Positions 5,355-7,524 of a stretch of 7,524 nucleotides of DNA are shown in pieces; within the stretch, counting starts at the first letter, position 1; every line of letters starts with the position of its first letter. The DNA lies in the NCBI GenBank assembly GCA_938009275.1, contig CALLHY010000020.1, positions 1 through 7,524 on the forward strand, in the 5' to 3' direction. The stretch comes from an uncultured bacterium (GTDB lineage Bacteria; Cloacimonadota; Cloacimonadia; Cloacimonadales; Cloacimonadaceae). The translations under genes and the position numbers were made by a program. The notes under the pieces are model-generated. The model saw nothing but the letters and a program-made list of their open reading frames with translations. It had not been told where the DNA came from and did not search any database.

Positions 5355-7248
5355 TGTAGAATAGTGGATCATTTATATCGCCACCAGCAAACATAGGAAT
5401 TCCAAACTGGTTACCCACTACCCACGTGTGAGAGATGTCCCCGGAAAGAAGAAAGAAACTATCACTTCCGCCCGTAACAAGGCAATTACTGAAAGAAACA
5501 TCAGCAAAGGCGGATTCGTTGTAAGCAGCCATCGCCACTTCATAGGGAGTGTTACCCGATACAATGGTGTTGAATACCTGTACATTACAATTTTCCAAGC
5601 TTAAGTTGAACCCTCCGCTTTGAGTTACTGAGCTGTTATTGGCTATAGTGCAATTGCTAATCATCAAATCACAATTACCCCCTTCAACCCCAATGGAAAG
5701 TCCACTGGGCATGTTTTGCCAGAACTGCGAGGTATCCACAATATCTGTGATAAGGAAGTTGGAGATATTTATCGTGGTTTGTAATGCTGCAGCTCGTAAG
5801 GGCTTGGCAATGCCACCCCCGGTACAAGAAGAATTATACATATTCTCATTAGTTGAACTAAGCCTCTGCACCCGGAAATTTGAGAAGTTTCCTGTTTCAT
5901 ACACATAAATGCAGAACCCATTACCTACTTGAGAATCCTCAATTGTTAGGTTGTTTACGGTGATGTTGTGACAGGACATAATCCTGAAGGCATCTGCCAT
6001 AGCCCATGAGTCTTTGATATGGATATTTTCAACTGATATCAGATTGGTGTGACCATTCACGAAATCATCCAGCCAGAATAGATTACTTCTCTTTGATCGG
6101 CCGTTAACCAAGGTGAAGTTTTTAATAGTTAAATAGTCTTGAGCCCTATTACCAATAATGTAAGAACTATATTGCTCACCATCGAGGATTACACTATGCA
6201 TATCTTCCCCGATTAGATTTACATAGCTCTTAGGTTGGAGAGGCAAGGCTTCCCCTGTTTGACTCCATGAATATACACCCGGCATTACATGAACAGTGCG
6301 AGCAACATTGCCCACAGGTTTTATTAACGCCAAGGCGTAGGAAATGTTTCTTAGTGGCGTTTGAGCCGATGTACCACTATTGGCATTGTCTCCTTGCGGG
6401 CTCACCCATAGATCATGATCTACCTGTGAAATCGCCCCGCGGTTGATGAATATCGGTGTCTCTCCCGGGCAGTAATAGAAGTAGGGATCACTGGTTGTTA
6501 CTGATCCCATGTCCAAATAGATGACAGTTGGTTCGCATGACACAGAATATACGACATCACAACCGGTACTACTGTAATTCATGTATGTGCTGTTTAACAG
6601 GTTTTGATCGAACACTACTCGTGTACCGGGTTGAATAGCGCTAATCCCCCCTCCGCTTTCTGCTACATTTGCATATATTTGGTTACTGCTTAGATAAGCA
6701 GTCGAGTAAATTGCGCTAATCCCTCCTCCGTAATATGCACGACAATGGTGGATTACACACCCGGAGATTTCGGCAACACTCCGCATAACGCTAATCCCAC
6801 CACCATTTGAGTAAACATCTGTTAAAGGGAAATGACTACTTCGGCCATTCCTGATTGTTAGCCCAATCACCTGCACAGTGTCAACAGCACCACTGCAGTT
6901 TTGGATAATGATTCCGGTTCTGATATCCTCGCCGTCGATGATGGTCTGGCTGATGTGGGTAGTATCGCCATCTATTATATAATAACTGCCAATGGTGATT
7001 GGCTTGTTATCAATCACTACAGCTCCCGTCCATACTCCGGGAGAGATCAGCACAGTGTCTCCGGCAGCAGCCAGATTGATCCCAGCCTGAATGGTGCTAA
7101 CCTGCCCGGTACCATTGGAAGCAACTACTATTACCCCCGCTCGTAAAACACCTGCACTAAATACCAAGAAGGCAATCAATAGCAAATACGACAAGATGTT
7201 GCAAAACTCTCGCATCAGCACTGTGGTGCTTAGTCTTGTAAATAACAT
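4900..7248 (-). CDS. Secreted right-handed beta-helix protein, paralogue of the 418-2814 product
   Basis: A 782-residue exported protein with the same domain order as the 798-residue paralogue. The start at 7248 is chosen because AAGGA lies 7 nt upstream; the internal Met12 has no such site. This gives an unusually long N-region of about 17 residues before the hydrophobic core (YLLLIAFLVFSAGV, 21-34), with cleavage likely after LRA (35-37). Residues 45-72 (NGTGQVSTIQAGINLAAAGD, then LISPGVW) open the first beta-helix. Three GGGIS turns at residues 149, 174 and 199 are exactly 25 residues apart and mark successive coils. Residues 278-346 (LWVSPQGDNANSGTS, VMPGVY) are DUF1565-like, followed by a second helix to about 610. 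Residues 633-675 carry the choice-of-anchor Q-like motif (ASPCIDAG, DMGCYEF). Residues 699-782 are the FlgD-Ig/sorting-like domain ending KMVLMK. Cysteine content is fairly high (160s-590s). Likely surface or extracellular; ligand unknown. Confidence 0.9.
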   Translation of the reverse strand: MLFTRLSTTVLMREFCNILSYLLLIAFLVFSAGVLRAGVIVVASNGTGQVSTIQAGINLAAAGDTVLISPGVWTGAVVIDNKPITIGSYYIIDGDTTHISQTIIDGEDIRTGIIIQNCSGAVDTVQVIGLTIRNGRSSHFPLTDVYSNGGGISVMRSVAEISGCVIHHCRAYYGGGISAIYSTAYLSSNQIYANVAESGGGISAIQPGTRVVFDQNLLNSTYMNYSSTGCDVVYSVSCEPTVIYLDMGSVTTSDPYFYYCPGETPIFINRGAISQVDHDLWVSPQGDNANSGTSAQTPLRNISYALALIKPVGNVARTVHVMPGVYSWSQTGEALPLQPKSYVNLIGEDMHSVILDGEQYSSYIIGNRAQDYLTIKNFTLVNGRSKRSNLFWLDDFVNGHTNLISVENIHIKDSWAMADAFRIMSCHNITVNNLTIEDSQVGNGFCIYVYETGNFSNFRVQRLSSTNENMYNSSCTGGGIAKPLRAAALQTTINISNFLITDIVDTSQFWQNMPSGLSIGVEGGNCDLMISNCTIANNSSVTQSGGFNLSLENCNVQVFNTIVSGNTPYEVAMAAYNESAFADVSFSNCLVTGGSDSFFLLSGDISHTWVVGNQFGIPMFAGGDINDPLFYSLADASPCIDAGTPDISGLSLLPYDLAGNMRVWNSIIDMGCYEFGAPPVANDDPVIPQLSGGISATNYPNPFNPETTIRFHLPVGGLTELGIYNLKGQLVRKLLYSDMAAGTHTVQWNGRDKHNQPVSSGMYLYRIVSGKQQCQGKMVLMK

Positions 7249-7255
7249 ACAATAT

Positions 7256-7260
7256 TCCTT
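7256..7260 (-). promoter_or_regulatory. Shine-Dalgarno site deciding the 782-aa start
   Basis: AAGGA on the minus strand ends 7 nt before the ATG at 7248. The in-frame ATG at 7215, which would give a more ordinary signal peptide, is preceded by CACAGTGCTG with no such site. Confidence 0.65.
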
Positions 7261-7272
7261 ATGAAATTCAAT

Positions 7273-7301
7273 CTGCTGGGCGAGGAATTCCCCCCCAGCA
7301 G
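7273..7301. other. Hairpin between the partial gene and the 782-aa gene
   Basis: CTGCTGGG (7273-7280) pairs perfectly with CCCAGCAG (7294-7301) around a 13-nt loop that contains the palindrome GGAATTCC. A C7 run (G7 in the minus-strand transcript) spans 7290-7296. It lies 20 nt after the upstream stop codon and about 25 nt before the next start. No U tract follows, so it is a weak terminator candidate at best and may instead be a 5' leader structure or a 3'-end stabiliser. Confidence 0.45.
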
Positions 7302-7320
7302 ACCAAATAATCGCTTGAGA

Positions 7321-7524
7321 TCAGTCTAAAACGATCAACTTCTTTGTCAATATATTGTTTGGTGATTGAATCCGGCAGAAGTAGATACCCTTTGCTACAG
7401 GCCTTCCGTCTGCTGTTTTACCATCCCAGATTAGGGTTGTGTTGCCTTTAGAGATATCGGAGGAACCGAAGCTCTTGACCAACTGCCCCTTTAGATTATA
7501 TATGCTAATCTCAGCGGAGCTCTT
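7321..7524 (-). CDS. C-terminal end of an exported protein with FlgD-like/sorting domain (partial, cut by window edge)
   Basis: The frame is open from the right edge to a TGA at 7321-7323, giving 67 residues. They contain EISIYNLKGQLVKSF, LIWDGKTADGRPVAKGIYF and a final TKKLIVLD. This is the second half of the same FlgD-Ig-like C-terminal domain seen in the three downstream large genes, but clearly divergent from them: IVLD replaces VLMK at the end and a cysteine follows GIYF. The upstream passenger domain is outside the window, so the protein's main role cannot be stated. The stop lies 72 nt upstream of the 782-residue gene's start, so cotranscription is possible, though a hairpin sits between them. 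Confidence 0.8.
   Translation of the reverse strand, partial: KSSAEISIYNLKGQLVKSFGSSDISKGNTTLIWDGKTADGRPVAKGIYFCRIQSPNNILTKKLIVLD

Noticed and set aside
418..7248. Assignment of the beta-helix proteins as pectate lyases or other polysaccharide-degrading enzymes
   Set aside because: The fold is shared with such enzymes, but no catalytic motif of a specific enzyme family is visible, and many exported beta-helix proteins are non-catalytic.
7273..7301. Rho-independent terminator after the partial gene
   Set aside because: The stem is good but neither strand has a T run after it, so it is listed only as a hairpin.

Overview
The window reads as accessory, secreted-protein-encoding chromosome from a bacterium of the FCB group. 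The closest match by style is Candidatus Cloacimonadota, where long beta-helix proteins ending in a YPNPFNP...NLKGQLV...SGxYxYRI...KMxLMK carboxy-terminal domain are common. This assignment rests on protein style alone; there is no rRNA or housekeeping marker here. All recognised genes lie on the minus strand, so transcription runs from the right edge to the left.

Layout in transcription order. (1) 7524-7321: the last 67 residues of a gene cut by the window edge, already inside a FlgD-like Ig/sorting domain. (2) 7248-4900: a 782-residue secreted right-handed beta-helix protein. (3) 4899-4499: a 401-bp gap holding what may be a decayed coding element. (4) 4498-4352: a small, easily missed lipoprotein gene (48 aa) with a lipobox and a four-glycine zipper. 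(5) 4338-2965: a 457-residue secreted protein, 13 nt downstream of the lipoprotein gene, with a G8 tract in its ribosome-binding region. (6) 2964-2815: a gap with a 63-bp double-hairpin palindromic repeat and a short promoter-like leader. (7) 2814-418: a 798-residue secreted beta-helix protein paralogous to (2). (8) 417-1: a gene-free end with a 16-bp tandem repeat directly after the stop codon and several hairpins.

How the genes fit together. Four consecutive large genes all end in the same type of C-terminal Ig-like domain, so the locus looks like a cluster of surface or exported proteins sharing one export or anchoring route, plus a small lipoprotein. The two beta-helix genes share a 464-bp 3' segment, ungapped and about 94% identical by eye, that includes a few bases past the stop codon. 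Their upstream passenger regions are only distantly related. This is the pattern expected if a constant C-terminal cassette is kept uniform by gene conversion or recent duplication while the exposed beta-helix region diversifies. No RNA gene, CRISPR array, intact transposase or phage gene was seen.
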